From Labedaea rhizosphaerae (GTDB lineage: Bacteria > Actinomycetota > Actinomycetes > Mycobacteriales > Pseudonocardiaceae), in NCBI RefSeq assembly GCF_004362825.1, contig NZ_SNXZ01000001.1:558001-622000 (forward strand): DNA of 64,000 bases. Reading direction: 5' to 3'. The notes below the pieces were generated by a model. That model searched no databases. It saw only the letters and a program-made list of their open reading frames with translations, and had not been told where the DNA came from. Shown here in pieces: positions 9,048 to 18,785 of this stretch (the stretch's first letter is position 1; each line of letters opens with the position of its first letter). The position numbers and the translations under genes are program-made.

Positions 9048-9989
9048 ATGGGTAAGCGGCATGGGCACGGTCACGGGCATGGACACGGCCACGGTCACGC
9101 CGACGTGGTCGATTCGGCGCTGACGACGAGCGCGCGGGGCATGCGCGCGCTGTGGATCTCGTTCGCGGGGCTGACCGTCACCGCGGTCGCGCAGCTCGCG
9201 GTCGTGGCCTTGAGCGGATCGGTGGCGTTGCTGGGCGACACGCTGCACAACTTCGCCGACGCGCTGACCGCGGTGCCACTGGCGGTGGCGTTCGTGCTCG
9301 GGCGGCGCGCGGCCACGAGGCGCTTCACCCACGGGCTCGGCCGCTGCGAGGATCTTGCCGGGCTGGTCATCCTGTCGGTGATGTTCGCGTCCGCGGTGCT
9401 GGCGGCGTGGACGGCGATCGACCGGCTGCTGCACCCGCGGGACATGCACGCGCTCGGGTGGGTCGCCGCCGCGGGACTGGCCGGGTTCGTCGGCAACGAA
9501 CTCGTCGCGCGCTACCGCATCACCGTCGGGCGGCAGATCGGCTCGGCCGCGCTGGTCGCCGACGGCCTGCACGCGCGCACCGACGGGTTCACGAGCCTCG
9601 CCGTGCTGCTGGCCGCGGGCGGCTCCTGGCTCGGCTGGCGCTGGGCCGATCCCGCGGTGGGGTTGCTGATCACAGTGGCGATTCTGACCGTGCTGTGGAG
9701 TGCGGCGAAGGAGGTGTTCGCCCGCATGCTCGACGCCGTCGACCCGGAACTGGTGACGCTCGCCGAGAACACCCTCGCGGCAACGCCGGGCGTGCGCGGC
9801 GTGGACGTGGTCCGGTTGCGCTGGGTCGGCCACAACCTCGTCGCCGAGTCCGAAGTGGACGTCGAACCGACGCTTACCTTGGCGCAGGCCCACACGATCG
9901 CGCACGAGGCCGAGCACCGGCTGATCCACGCCGTGCCCAGGTTGACCCAGGCACTGATCCACGCGCACCCGAGCGCACACCACGCTTGA
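9048..9989 (+). CDS. Cation diffusion facilitator metal exporter with His-rich N-terminus
   Basis: A 313-residue inner-membrane transporter. It begins with alternating His-Gly residues (seven histidines in 17 residues) that probably bind metal in the cytosol. Six helices follow, with LLGDTLHNFADALTA in helix 2 and ALVADGLHARTDGFTS in helix 5; the HxxxD pairs in these helices form the Zn-type transport site in YiiP-like proteins. The C-terminal domain (ENTLAATPGVRGVDVVRLR) is the usual cytosolic ferredoxin-like dimer. GGAGGG lies nine bases before the ATG. It is controlled by the adjoining ArsR operator, so it likely expels Zn, Co, Ni or Cd. Confidence 0.9.
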   Translation: MGKRHGHGHGHGHGHGHADVVDSALTTSARGMRALWISFAGLTVTAVAQLAVVALSGSVALLGDTLHNFADALTAVPLAVAFVLGRRAATRRFTHGLGRCEDLAGLVILSVMFASAVLAAWTAIDRLLHPRDMHALGWVAAAGLAGFVGNELVARYRITVGRQIGSAALVADGLHARTDGFTSLAVLLAAGGSWLGWRWADPAVGLLITVAILTVLWSAAKEVFARMLDAVDPELVTLAENTLAATPGVRGVDVVRLRWVGHNLVAESEVDVEPTLTLAQAHTIAHEAEHRLIHAVPRLTQALIHAHPSAHHA

Positions 9990-9999
9990 GTTGTCTCCC

Positions 10000-10076
10000 C
10001 CACGCCTGGCCCTTGTCCCATCCAAGGGCGCCCTTCCCCCACCCGAGGGGCGCACCACGCCTGACCCTTGTCCCCA
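10000..10076. repeat. Short imperfect direct repeat with palindrome in a gene-free stretch
   Basis: The 282-base gap between the CDF and acyl-CoA synthetase genes carries two copies of CCACGCCTGRCCCTTGTCCC, at 10000-10019 and 10055-10074, with a 12-base perfect palindrome AAGGGCGCCCTT (10024-10035) between them. Both flanking genes end here convergently. The role is unknown; transcription termination or protein binding is possible. The rest of the gap shows no gene. Confidence 0.5.
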
Positions 10077-10271
10077 CCCGATCAGGTGACTCGCACCCTT
10101 GTGGACCGCGAATCACCGACGGAAGTTTCCGTTCGCACGCAAGGTTTTCCACAGATTTCCGCTGGCCCCGGATCGCGGCCGTCACACCGGTAGACTGGAC
10201 TTGGGGTCGCCCCCCGGGAGGGTGGGGGACTGCCCAGGTGCAGAGCGCCGATTCGTTGTGGTTGAGCGGAA

Positions 10272-11927
10272 TCAGGCGTGCTTGATGTTGGCGGCGTCTT
10301 CCAGGCCGAGCAGTTCCACGGACTTCGCGCGCATCTCGACCTTGCGGATCTTGCCCGTCACGGTCATCGGGAACTCGTCGACCACGTGCACGTAGCGCGG
10401 GATCTTGTAGTGCGCGAGCTTGCCCGTCGCGAACTCGCGCACGGCCTCCGCGGTCAGCGGCTCGGCACCTTCCCGCATCCGGATCCACACCATCAGCTCT
10501 TCGCCGTAGCGCTCGTCGGGCACGCCGATCACCTGTGCGTCGAGGATGTCCGGGTGGGTGTAGAGGAATTCCTCGATCTCGCGCGGGTAGATGTTCTCGC
10601 CGCCGCGGATGACCATGTCCTTGATGCGGCCGGTGATGTTGAGGTAGCCGTCGGAGTCCATGATCGCGAGGTCGCCGGTGTGCATCCAGCGCGCGCGGTC
10701 GATCGCCTCGGCGGTCTTGTCGGGCTGCTCCCAGTACCCGAGCATCACCGAGTATCCACGGGTGCAGAACTCGCCCGGCACGCCGCGCGGCACGGTCAGG
10801 CCGGTCTCCGGGTCGACGATCTTGACCTCGATGTGCGGGCCCACGCGGCCCACTGTGGACACCCGGCGCTCCACCGAATCGTCCGCGCGCGTCTGCGTCG
10901 ACACCGGTGACGTCTCGGTCATGCCGTAGCAAATGGACACCTCGGTCATGCCCATCCGGTCGATGACCTGCTTCATCACCTCGACCGGGCACGGCGAGCC
11001 GGCCATGATCCCGGTGCGCAGGCTCGACAGGTCGTAGTCGTCGAACTTCGGGTGGCTCAGCTCCGCGATGAACATCGTCGGCACGCCGTAGAGCGACGTG
11101 CACCGCTCGTCGGCGACCGCCTTGAGGGTGGCCTCCGGGTCGAACGCGGGCGCCGGGATCACCATGCACGAGCCGTGGCTGGTCGCCGCGAGGTTGCCCA
11201 TGACCATGCCGAAGCAGTGGTAGAAGGGCACGGGGATGCAGATGCGGTCGGCCTCGGTGTAGTTGCAGAGCTCACCGACGAAGAAGCCGTTGTTGAGGAT
11301 GTTGTGGTGCGACAGGGTCGCGCCCTTGGGGAAGCCGGTGGTGCCCGAGGTGTACTGGATGTTGATCGGGTCGTCGGCGGTGAGCGTCCTGCCGATCTCG
11401 GCGAGCCGCTCCGCGTCCACCGCGGCGGACGCGAGGGCCGTCCACTCCTCGTGTCCCATGAGGATGACGTCCTCGAGCGCCGGGCACTCGGGCCGGACCT
11501 CTTCGATCATGCCCGCGTAGTCCGAGGTCTTGAAGCTCGGCGCGGCGACCAGCGTGCGGATGCCCGCCTGGTTGAGCACGAACTTGAGCTCGTGGACCCG
11601 GTAGGACGGGTTGATGTTGACGAGGATCGCGCCGATCTTCGCTGTGGCGTACTGCACGAGGGTCCACTCGGCACAGTTCGGCGACCAGATGCCCACCCGG
11701 TCGCCCTTGCCGACGCCGAGCCCGAGCAGTCCGAACGCGACCGCGTCCACGTCGACGGCCAGTTCGGTGTAGGTCCACCGCTTGCCGGTGGCGCAGTCGG
11801 CGAGGGCTTCCCGATCCCCGAACGCCGCGACGGTGCGGTCGAAGTTGTCGCCGATGGTGTCGCCGAGCAAGGGGACGTCGGAGGTGCCTGATGCATAGCT
11901 CGGCACCGCGGGCGCGACAGTGGACAT
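10272..11927 (-). CDS. Fatty-acyl-CoA synthetase (AMP-binding, ANL family)
   Basis: A 551-residue adenylate-forming enzyme. The phosphate-binding loop is [12 protein letters not shown] near residue 192, the A5 motif is [10 protein letters not shown], the A7 aspartate lies in [10 protein letters not shown], the hinge is [20 protein letters not shown], and the catalytic Lys is in [12 protein letters not shown] near the end. It activates a carboxylic acid with ATP and joins it to CoA. Overall length and motif set fit the FadD/ACSF2-like medium- to long-chain group. An RBS-like GGAGG precedes the ATG. It stands alone, so the pathway is not shown by context. Confidence 0.9.
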   Translation of the reverse strand: MSTVAPAVPSYASGTSDVPLLGDTIGDNFDRTVAAFGDREALADCATGKRWTYTELAVDVDAVAFGLLGLGVGKGDRVGIWSPNCAEWTLVQYATAKIGAILVNINPSYRVHELKFVLNQAGIRTLVAAPSFKTSDYAGMIEEVRPECPALEDVILMGHEEWTALASAAVDAERLAEIGRTLTADDPINIQYTSGTTGFPKGATLSHHNILNNGFFVGELCNYTEADRICIPVPFYHCFGMVMGNLAATSHGSCMVIPAPAFDPEATLKAVADERCTSLYGVPTMFIAELSHPKFDDYDLSSLRTGIMAGSPCPVEVMKQVIDRMGMTEVSICYGMTETSPVSTQTRADDSVERRVSTVGRVGPHIEVKIVDPETGLTVPRGVPGEFCTRGYSVMLGYWEQPDKTAEAIDRARWMHTGDLAIMDSDGYLNITGRIKDMVIRGGENIYPREIEEFLYTHPDILDAQVIGVPDERYGEELMVWIRMREGAEPLTAEAVREFATGKLAHYKIPRYVHVVDEFPMTVTGKIRKVEMRAKSVELLGLEDAANIKHA

Positions 11928-12155
11928 GAGACCTCCAGCCAGGTGACGACGCCCACCATCTTCTACCCGATTACGCCGTTCGGACACCTTCAAGTGGTCA
12001 GTTGCCGAACTCGGATCGCTCCTCACCCGGCCTCCGGCACGCTGCGCCCACGGCGAGCGATCGCGGTTGCGCGCTCGCCGGATGCGGGTCACAGAGTGGT
12101 CAATGAAAGGACATCTCCGCAGGTCACGGCGGCCCTGACTGATAATGGTCAGAAC

Positions 12156-13258
12156 ATGGCACGCCACGGCCGGGGAGTACCTGCGGAGTCCACGACACAT
12201 CTGGAAGTCGCCGCGCACCTCCTCGGCGTGCCCAGCATCGAGCAGTTGGCGCGGTCCCCGATCGCGAGGTCCGTGCTGCCCGGCGGCCGAGTCGAAGCTC
12301 ATGAGTTCGGGCGCGGTCAGCACTCCTCGGCATCCGCTGGTGCGGTGCTCATGGGCATCTTGGGCAGTACCGGTGTGCCCGACGCCATGGCACGACCGCT
12401 GGTCGAACTCGCCCTCGACCTCATCGACGAGTCCGGGCGGCTCCGCGGCCACGACGGCGACGCGGAATCGGGCGACACGAGCTGGGCCATGGCCCAAGTC
12501 CTTCTCGGCCTCACCACTCGCCGTCATCTCATCACTCGAGGTCGCGGCCGCATCGCCGCGATGACGCGGCGGCTCATGCGGTGCAGGACGGGACCGGCGG
12601 CGGCTGGCCGTTGCGCGTTGGCGAAGAACCGCATCTGCTGTTCGCCTTCTACCCGAGTCTCGCGATCGCGCAATTGCTCCGAAACAGAACCACCCATTCC
12701 GAAAAGTTGGTGCGGTCGTTGTGCCGATCGGCGGCCTTCCTGCACGAAGCGCTCACCACCTCCACGCTGACCGTGGAAGAACAACTGCTCGGCCATTTCG
12801 CCTACGAGCGGATCGAGTCGTTCATGCCACCGAACCGGATTCCGTCGCTGGCCGGCCTGCGACGGCAGACAGTGGCGAACTGTTGGGACAGCGTTCACGG
12901 CTTGCAGCTGAAGGACCGCCCAATTGTGATCCACCGTCAACCTGTGTGGCACTCGATAACCTGGCACCCGTTGTTCTACCTCTGTGTCCGCAAGTGGCTG
13001 CCGCCGCTCGATGCGGTCAGCTCGTCCATTGGTGGCGCGTTGACACGGGCATTCGACAACAAGATCGACGCCTGGTCGGGTCCTTCGAGCGTACGGTCTG
13101 GGTCCGGTACCTCGTGGGCGTCCGCCCTCGCTTTGCGGGCAACGGTGGCACTTGCCATCGATCTGACGAGGTCGGCCGTTGACGTGGACGAGTTCATGCC
13201 TCGGGTGGCCCAGGTCGACTCACTGTCCTATCGCTACGACGTGGCGATAGGACAGTGA
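12156..13258 (+). pseudogene. Frameshifted gene, possibly an alpha/alpha-toroid (prenyltransferase/squalene-cyclase-repeat-like) protein
   Basis: The first part, from ATG at 12156, reads [17 protein letters not shown] through [12 protein letters not shown] in one frame. The continuation, [13 protein letters not shown] then [19 protein letters not shown] to the stop at 13258, is in another frame. The break lies between about 12510 and 12580. [12 protein letters not shown] followed by DG-x-GGGWPL and a YPSLAIAQ helix resembles the repeat units of terpene-cyclase/prenyltransferase toroids; this match is by eye and weak. It is either a decayed gene, a sequencing error or a real frameshift. AT content is higher than in the neighbours. 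Confidence 0.45.
13220..13258 (+). terminator. Long hairpin overlapping the 3' end of the frameshifted gene
   Basis: A perfect 15-base inverted repeat, 13220-13234 (TCACTGTCCTATCGC) with 13244-13258, separated by nine bases. The second arm contains the last codons and the TGA of the frameshifted gene. There is no T-run after it, as is common for actinobacterial terminators. Confidence 0.6.
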
Positions 13259-13356
13259 CCTGGTGATACGCAAAGCCCGGAATCAACTTGGGTGAAAGCA
13301 GGCCGACACGCGGCGCGCATTCGCGGCGCCGCGGACGTTCCCGGTACCGTGCGCGC

Positions 13357-14010
13357 ATGCTCTCAGCTGAGACCGTGATTGCCCGGGCAGAGCAACTCGC
13401 GAAGGACAAACTGGGTAGCGAATCGACCGGCCATGATTGGTGGCACGTGCAGCGGGTGCGCGATGTGGCCGTGCAGATCGCGGAAAAGGAAGAAGCCAAC
13501 CGCTTCGTCGTGGAGTTGGCGGCTTTGCTGCACGACATCGAGGACTACAAGTTCTCCGGCAGCGAGGAAGCCGGCCCGAAGTTCGCCCGGGATTGGCTCG
13601 ACGAACTCGGCGTCGACGCTGGTGTCACCACTCAGGTCGTCGACATCATCGCCGGGATGTCGTTCAAAGGCGCAAAAGTCGCACAACCGGAACTTTCCCT
13701 GGAAGGCCGTTGTGTGCAGGACGCCGATCGCCTCGACGCGATGGGGGCGATCGGCGTGGCCCGGACTTTCGCCTACGGCGGCTACGTTCAGCGGCCCATC
13801 CACGACCCCGGTTGCGACCCGGAGATGCACGACTCCGCGGAGAAGTACATGGCGAGCCGCGGCACGACGATCAACCACTTCCACGAGAAGCTGCTGCTGC
13901 TCACCGAGCGGATGAACACCGACCACGGCCGCAGCCTGGCCAAGGCGCGCCACGAGTTCATGGAGATGTTCCTCGAGCAGTTCCACGCAGAGTGGCGAGG
14001 GAAGCGCTAG
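13357..14010 (+). CDS. HD-domain phosphohydrolase
   Basis: A 217-residue protein of the HD superfamily. Metal-site residues are visible in order: H in TGHDWWHVQRV near residue 30, HD in AALLHDIEDYKF near 60, and D in CVQDADRLDAMGAIGVART near 125. This pattern and length match the YedJ/YpgQ-type nucleotide or phosphoester hydrolases. The substrate is not known. The ATG follows the repeat-rich end of the previous gene by about 100 bases, and its stop is 22 bases from that of the convergent metallophosphoesterase. Confidence 0.88.
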   Translation: MLSAETVIARAEQLAKDKLGSESTGHDWWHVQRVRDVAVQIAEKEEANRFVVELAALLHDIEDYKFSGSEEAGPKFARDWLDELGVDAGVTTQVVDIIAGMSFKGAKVAQPELSLEGRCVQDADRLDAMGAIGVARTFAYGGYVQRPIHDPGCDPEMHDSAEKYMASRGTTINHFHEKLLLLTERMNTDHGRSLAKARHEFMEMFLEQFHAEWRGKR

Positions 14011-14032
14011 ACGCCGCTCGGGACCCCACGGG

Positions 14033-14845
14033 TCAGTGTTCGGGGTCGTAGGGCAGCGGGACCACCAGGCACGGGCCGCCGACGAAGAGGCCGCCGTCCA
14101 CGCCCAGGGCGCGGCCGCCCGCGTACTGGAACGGTGCCTCGACCTGGGACGGGAGGATGCCGAGCTGGTCGGCGATCACGCTGTGGCCGTGCACGACCTG
14201 TTCCCCGCCCAGGACGTTCAGCAGTTCCTTCGCCACTTCCTCGCCCTGCGGGCCGCGGAAGGCGTACCGGGTGGTCATGCGGCGCCAGCACTCCCACCAC
14301 TCCTCGAGGTCGTCGCCGGTCAGGACCTCGCGGACGGCCTCGTTGATCTCGTCGACGGTCTCGCCGTAGCCGAGGTACTCGATGGTGTCCGAATGCATCA
14401 GCAGGTGGTCGCCATCGAGGGTGACGACGTTGCGGCTGGTCAGCCACTCGATGTGCGCATCGGTGAGCGCCTCCTGGTCGCTCTCCTGCCCACCGTTGAT
14501 CTCCCAGCTGCGGGCGAAGCTGCGCGGGCCGAAGTCCGACGGCACCTCTTCGTCCCCGAAGCGGTGCATGCCGAGCAGGAGGATCTCGTGGTTGCCGAGC
14601 AGGGTGTCGGCCATGCCGCCCGCTTCGGCCGCTTGGGCGTGCAGGCGCATCACGGTGTCGATCACGCCGACGCCGTCGGGACCGCGGTCGACGAAGTCCC
14701 CCAGGAACCACAGGCGCGCGTCGTCGCCGGCCCAGTCGCCGTCGTCGTCGACCAGACCCTTGGCGCGCAGCGCGTCTTCGAGCTCGTCGCGGTGACCGTG
14801 CACGTCACCGACGACATACGTAGGGGTCCCCGCGTCCTCCTCCAC
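14033..14845 (-). CDS. PPP-type metallophosphoesterase
   Basis: A 270-residue enzyme with the full calcineurin-like metal-binding series: GDVHGH at residues 13-18, GDFVDRG near 50, GNHEILLLG near 84, LMHSDT near 150 and VVHGHSV near 220. These residues hold two metal ions that hydrolyse phosphoesters. The spacing resembles bacterial PrpA/Ap4A-hydrolase-like phosphatases; protein, dinucleotide or small-molecule substrates are all possible. The start is GTG. It follows the HAD phosphatase gene by 47 bases on the same strand and may belong to the same transcription unit. Confidence 0.88.
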   Translation of the reverse strand: MEEDAGTPTYVVGDVHGHRDELEDALRAKGLVDDDGDWAGDDARLWFLGDFVDRGPDGVGVIDTVMRLHAQAAEAGGMADTLLGNHEILLLGMHRFGDEEVPSDFGPRSFARSWEINGGQESDQEALTDAHIEWLTSRNVVTLDGDHLLMHSDTIEYLGYGETVDEINEAVREVLTGDDLEEWWECWRRMTTRYAFRGPQGEEVAKELLNVLGGEQVVHGHSVIADQLGILPSQVEAPFQYAGGRALGVDGGLFVGGPCLVVPLPYDPEH

Positions 14846-14892
14846 ACAGGAGACGATAGGCGAGTCCGTTCGGCTGTGCGTCGCGAGCCGGT

Positions 14893-15681
14893 TCAGCCGA
14901 ACGGCTTGTCCGTCGAACCGACCAACGCGGCCACCGAGTCGATCACCCGGCTGGGCCGGTAGGGGAAGTGTTCGGCGGTATCGGCCGCGGAAATGCCGGT
15001 CATGACCAAGATCGTCTTCAGACCCGCTTCCAGGCCCGACCGCACGTCGGTGTCCATCCGGTCGCCGATCATCAGCGTGGTCTCCGAGTGCGCGCCCAGC
15101 CGGTTCAGCGCCGAGCGCATCATCAACGGGTTCGGCTTGCCCACGAAGTACGGCGCGTGCCCGCTGGCCTGCTGGATCAGCGCGGCCACCGACCCGGTCG
15201 CGGGCAGCGAGCCCTCGCGGCTGGGACCGGTCGCGTCCGGGTTGGTCGCGATGAACCGCGCGCCCTGCTCGATCAGCCGGATCGCCCGGGTGATCGAGGT
15301 GAAGCTGTAGGTCCGCGTCTCCCCCAGCACGACGTAGTCCGGGTCGCGGTCGGTGAGGATGTAGCCGACCTCGTGCAGCGCCGTGGTCAGCCCCGCCTCG
15401 CCGATCACGAACGCCGACCCGCCCGGGCGCTGGTCGTCCAGGAACTTCGCCGTCGCGAGCGCCGAGGTCCAGATCGACTCCTCCGGCACGTCCAGGCCGG
15501 TGCGCAGCAGCCGCGCCCGCAGGTCGCGCGGGGTGTAGATCGAGTTGTTGGTGAGCACCAGGAACGGTGTCCCCGTGCCGGTCAGCTCGGCGAGCAGCTC
15601 ATCGGCGCCGGGGATCAGGTGCTCCTCGTGCACCAGCACCCCGTCCATGTCCATCAGGTACGTCCACGTGGCCTCCGGCAT
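14893..15681 (-). CDS. HAD-IIA (NagD-like) phosphatase
   Basis: A 262-residue enzyme with motif [14 protein letters not shown], motif [15 protein letters not shown], a large C2-type cap between motifs II and III, the motif III lysine in [14 protein letters not shown], and motif [20 protein letters not shown]. This is the NagD/PgpB-like branch that dephosphorylates nucleotides or sugar phosphates. The ATG lies three bases after the modC stop on the same strand, so it is almost certainly co-transcribed with the molybdate transporter genes, although no functional link is known. Confidence 0.88.
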   Translation of the reverse strand: MPEATWTYLMDMDGVLVHEEHLIPGADELLAELTGTGTPFLVLTNNSIYTPRDLRARLLRTGLDVPEESIWTSALATAKFLDDQRPGGSAFVIGEAGLTTALHEVGYILTDRDPDYVVLGETRTYSFTSITRAIRLIEQGARFIATNPDATGPSREGSLPATGSVAALIQQASGHAPYFVGKPNPLMMRSALNRLGAHSETTLMIGDRMDTDVRSGLEAGLKTILVMTGISAADTAEHFPYRPSRVIDSVAALVGSTDKPFG

Positions 15682-15684
15682 GCC

Positions 15685-16782
15685 TCATGGTCTCGCAGCG
15701 ACCGAGTACACGGCCACTTCGGTCGCCTTGACGGCCAGGTACACCCGCTCACCGAGGTCCAGTTCGAGGTCCGCGACGGCCGCGGGGGTCAGGTCGGCGG
15801 CAATTCCTGCCACCCACGCCGGGCCGTCCGGCGCGGCGGCGGCACGCAGGCGCACGACGGCGCCGTGCGGCTCGAGGGCGGCCACCACGGCGGGGAACAC
15901 GTTGCGCGCGCTGCCGTGCGGTTGGTCCACGTGCACCGTGACCGCGCTCGGCTGGAACACCGCGACCGCCGCGTCGCCGTCGGCGACGTCATCGGTGCGC
16001 ATGCCGTGGATCACCGCGCCGTCCTCGATCGCCAGCCCGTCCGCGGCGGCCACCCCGGACACGAGGTCGATACCGGCGATGCGCGCGGTGAACGCCGTGC
16101 GTGGCCGGGACAGCACCTGCTTGGTCGGCCCTTGCTCCACGATGCGCCCGTCGGCGAGCACCACCACGCGGTCGGACAGCACGAGCGCGTCCAGCGGGTC
16201 GTGCGTGACCAGCACCGTGGCGAGTTGCTTTCCGCTACTCAGTACCCGGCGCACCAGCCCGCGCAACGCCGGCGCGACGTCCACGTCGAGCGCGGCGAAC
16301 GGCTCGTCCAGCAGCAGCAGCCGGGGCTCGGCGGCCAGCGCCCGCGCCAGTGCGATCCGCTGCGCCTGGCCGCCGGAGAGCGCGGCCGGCTTGCGACCGG
16401 CGAACTCCACTGCGTCCACTTCGGACAGCCAGTGGCGCGCGATGCGTTCGGCTTCGGCACGCCGCACGCCCCGTGCCCGCGGTCCGAACGCGACGTTCGC
16501 CAGCACGTCCAGGTGCGGGAACAACAACGCCTGCTGGGCGAGCAACCCGACGTCGCGGCGGTGGGCCGGGACGTCGACGCCCCGGCCCACCAGCACGCGG
16601 TCGCCGACCCGCACGCTGCCGCGGTCCGGGCGCACCAGCCCGGCCAGCACGTCGAGCAGCGTGGACTTGCCGGAACCGTTGGGCCCCAGCACCGCCAGCA
16701 CCTCACCGGCGCCGACCTCGACCCGGACGTCGAGGCGGAACTCTCCCCTGCGCAGTTCCACCTCGGCGACGACCGCGGTCAC
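15685..16782 (-). CDS. modC: Molybdate ABC transporter, ATP-binding protein
   Basis: A 365-residue ATPase. Walker A is GPNGSGKSTLLD, the Q-loop region reads VGLLAQQALLFPHLDV, the signature is LSGGQAQRIALARAL, Walker B is LLLLDEPFAALD and the switch His is in VTHDPLDAL. From about residue 300, in the last 65 residues, there is a TOBE/Mop-like domain (NVFPAVVAALEPHGAVVRL), which in ModC senses oxyanion. It powers molybdate import on the cytosolic face. The GTG start overlaps the modB stop as GTGA. Confidence 0.9.
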   Translation of the reverse strand: MTAVVAEVELRRGEFRLDVRVEVGAGEVLAVLGPNGSGKSTLLDVLAGLVRPDRGSVRVGDRVLVGRGVDVPAHRRDVGLLAQQALLFPHLDVLANVAFGPRARGVRRAEAERIARHWLSEVDAVEFAGRKPAALSGGQAQRIALARALAAEPRLLLLDEPFAALDVDVAPALRGLVRRVLSSGKQLATVLVTHDPLDALVLSDRVVVLADGRIVEQGPTKQVLSRPRTAFTARIAGIDLVSGVAAADGLAIEDGAVIHGMRTDDVADGDAAVAVFQPSAVTVHVDQPHGSARNVFPAVVAALEPHGAVVRLRAAAAPDGPAWVAGIAADLTPAAVADLELDLGERVYLAVKATEVAVYSVAARP

Positions 16783-17582
16783 AACCGGCCCTCCACGGCC
16801 CTCGGCCGGGCCACCACGATGACCACAATGGACACCACTACCAGCAGCAGGGACACCGCGACCGCACTGTCCACATCGGTCTCCGCGAGCGTGTAGACCT
16901 CCAGCGGCAACGTCCGCGTCACCCCTTCCAGGCTGCCCGCGAACGTGATCGTGGCGCCGAATTCGCCCATGGCGCGGGCGAAGCACAACACCAGCCCCGA
17001 CCCGATGGCCGGCAACACCAGCGGCACGGTCACGCGCCGGAACACCGTCCACGGACCCGCGCCCAGGGTCGCGGCGACCGCCTCGTAGCGCTCCCCCGCC
17101 GTGCGCAGTGCGCCCTCGAGCCCGACCACGAGGAAGGGCATCGCCACGAACGTCTGGGCCAGCACCACCGCGGTGGTGGAGAACGAGAGGCGCAGGCCGA
17201 ACGCCTCGTACAGCAGCTTCCCGCCGAACCCCGCGCGCCCGAACAGGTACAGCAACGCGAGCCCACCGACCACCGGCGGCAACACCAGTGGCAGCAAGAC
17301 AAGCGCACGCACGACACGCAGCCCCGGCATGGTCGAGCGGGCCAGCAACACCGCGAGCGGACCGCCCAGGACCAGGCACAGGACCGTCGCCACCACGGCC
17401 GTGCGCAGCGACAGGTCCAGGGCGTGGACCGCGCCGGGGCTGGTGATGAGGTTCGGCAGGTTCCCGAGGTCGCTGCGCACGATCAGCCCGACGACCGGCA
17501 GGACGACCAGGGCCAGCGCCACGACCCCCGGGATCCAGAGGACGAACGGCAAGCCGGTGCGCCGGGCGCCGTGCTTGGTCAT
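16779..17582 (-). CDS. modB: Molybdate ABC transporter, permease
   Basis: A 267-residue integral membrane protein with about six helices. The cytosolic EAA loop reads EAVAATLGAGPWTVFRRVTVP followed by LVLPAIGSG, where it contacts the ModC ATPase, and the region GEFGATITFAGS near the end is typical of ModB/CysT permeases. The ATG overlaps the modA stop as ATGA, so all three transporter genes are translationally coupled. It forms the membrane channel for molybdate (possibly tungstate). Confidence 0.92.
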   Translation of the reverse strand: MTKHGARRTGLPFVLWIPGVVALALVVLPVVGLIVRSDLGNLPNLITSPGAVHALDLSLRTAVVATVLCLVLGGPLAVLLARSTMPGLRVVRALVLLPLVLPPVVGGLALLYLFGRAGFGGKLLYEAFGLRLSFSTTAVVLAQTFVAMPFLVVGLEGALRTAGERYEAVAATLGAGPWTVFRRVTVPLVLPAIGSGLVLCFARAMGEFGATITFAGSLEGVTRTLPLEVYTLAETDVDSAVAVSLLLVVVSIVVIVVARPRAVEGRL

Positions 17583-18346
17583 GGCAGCCGGAAGCCGGCC
17601 CCGGTCAGCGCCGCCTTGCCCTGGTCGCCGAGCACGAAGTCGACGAATTCCCGGGCGAGCGCGGCCTGGGGCGCGTCCTTCACCGCGACGATCGGGTAGT
17701 CGTTGAGCGCCTTGCCCGCCTCGGGGAAGGCGACGCCGTCGACCTTGCCCCTGGCCGAGTTCACGTCGGTGACGTAGACCAGGCCCGCGTCCGCCTCGCC
17801 GGAGGTGACCTTGTTGAGCACCGACTTGACGTCCTGCTCTTCGCTCACGGGCTTGAGCCGCGTGCCGGTGGCGTCCTCGACCTTCTTCGTCGCCGACCCG
17901 CACGGCACCTGCTCGGCGCAGACGACCACGGTGGTGCCGTCCTTGGCGAGGTCGGCGAAGGACGCGATCTTCTTCGGGTTGCCCGGCGCGACGGCGATCT
18001 CGAGCTCGTTCACCGCGAAGACCCGCGGCGGACCGTCGTTCAGCCCGGCCTGCGTGAGCTTGTCCATGTTCTTCTGGTCGGCCGAGGCGAACACGTCGGC
18101 GGGCGCGCCGTTGACGATCTGCTGGACCAGCGCGGACGAGCCACCGAAGCTGATCTTGACGTCGACGCCGGGGTGGGCGGCCTCGAACTGCTTCTCCAGC
18201 CGGCCGAAGGACTCCGTGAGCGACGCGGCCGCCAGCACGATCAGCTGGCCGCCGGTGCGGCCGCTCTGAGCGGCGTCCGAGCTGGTGCACGCGCCCGCCG
18301 CAAAGGCCACCGCGGCGAGCACCGCCGTGAGCTTCACCCTGTTCAT
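17579..18346 (-). CDS. modA: Molybdate-binding lipoprotein
   Basis: A 255-residue lipoprotein with signal peptide and lipobox FAAGACTS. The mature part begins with the ModA hallmark VLAAASLTESFGRLEKQFE, followed by SFGGSSALVQQIVNGAPADV, in which serines bind the oxyanion, and ends with REFVDFVLGDQGKAALTGAGF. It captures molybdate outside the membrane and passes it to ModB. It is 17 bases downstream of the ModE-like regulator gene. Confidence 0.92.
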   Translation of the reverse strand: MNRVKLTAVLAAVAFAAGACTSSDAAQSGRTGGQLIVLAAASLTESFGRLEKQFEAAHPGVDVKISFGGSSALVQQIVNGAPADVFASADQKNMDKLTQAGLNDGPPRVFAVNELEIAVAPGNPKKIASFADLAKDGTTVVVCAEQVPCGSATKKVEDATGTRLKPVSEEQDVKSVLNKVTSGEADAGLVYVTDVNSARGKVDGVAFPEAGKALNDYPIVAVKDAPQAALAREFVDFVLGDQGKAALTGAGFRLP

Positions 18347-18363
18347 CCGCGTTCTCCCCAGGC

Positions 18364-18756
18364 TCACGGCGTCTCGACGACGACCTGGGTCGCCTTGACC
18401 ACGGCCACCGCCAGCACGCCGGGTTCGAGGCCGAGTTCGCGCACGGCTTCGGCGCTCATCAGCGACACCACCCGGTGCGGCCCGCACTGGAGCTCGACCT
18501 GGGCCATCACGGTGTCGGTGACGACGTCGGTGACCAGGCCGACGAACCGGTTGCGGGCGGAGCGGCCGACGCCCGTCGGGTCGGCCACCTCGTTGGCCGA
18601 CGACTTGGCGAACGCGGCGAGCGCGGCCCCGTCGACCACCTTGCGACCGGCGCCGTCGGTGCCGACCGGGAGCGTCCCCGCCTCGGCCCACCGGCGCACG
18701 GTGTCGTCGCTGACCCCCAGGAGCTTGGCTGCCTCAGCCAACCGGAATTGCGGCAT
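18364..18756 (-). CDS. ModE-like regulator: HTH fused to a Mop/TOBE molybdate-binding domain
   Basis: A 130-residue protein. Residues 1-50 are an excisionase/MerR-like helix-turn-helix (FRLAEAAKLLGVSDDTVRRW). Residues 65-130 form a single Mop domain (SARNRFVGLVTDVVTDTVMAQVEL) ending in VAVVKATQVVVE, which binds molybdate. It heads the modABC operon. By analogy with ModE it should sense intracellular molybdate and control uptake; its HTH is not the winged helix of E. coli ModE, so it is a separate type common in actinobacteria and clostridia. Confidence 0.82.
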   Translation of the reverse strand: MPQFRLAEAAKLLGVSDDTVRRWAEAGTLPVGTDGAGRKVVDGAALAAFAKSSANEVADPTGVGRSARNRFVGLVTDVVTDTVMAQVELQCGPHRVVSLMSAEAVRELGLEPGVLAVAVVKATQVVVETP

Positions 18757-18785
18757 GCAGGAGAGATTAACGCCGCAAGTGCGGA

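Noticed and set aside
10204-10232. G/C-run pairing GTCGCCCCCC with GGTGGGGGAC as a terminator of the acyl-CoA synthetase gene
   Set aside because: The stem needs a bulge and no T-run follows; too weak to list as a terminator.
12500-12590. Programmed ribosomal frameshift in the toroid-like gene
   Set aside because: No slippery heptamer or downstream pseudoknot was seen; decay or sequence error is simpler.
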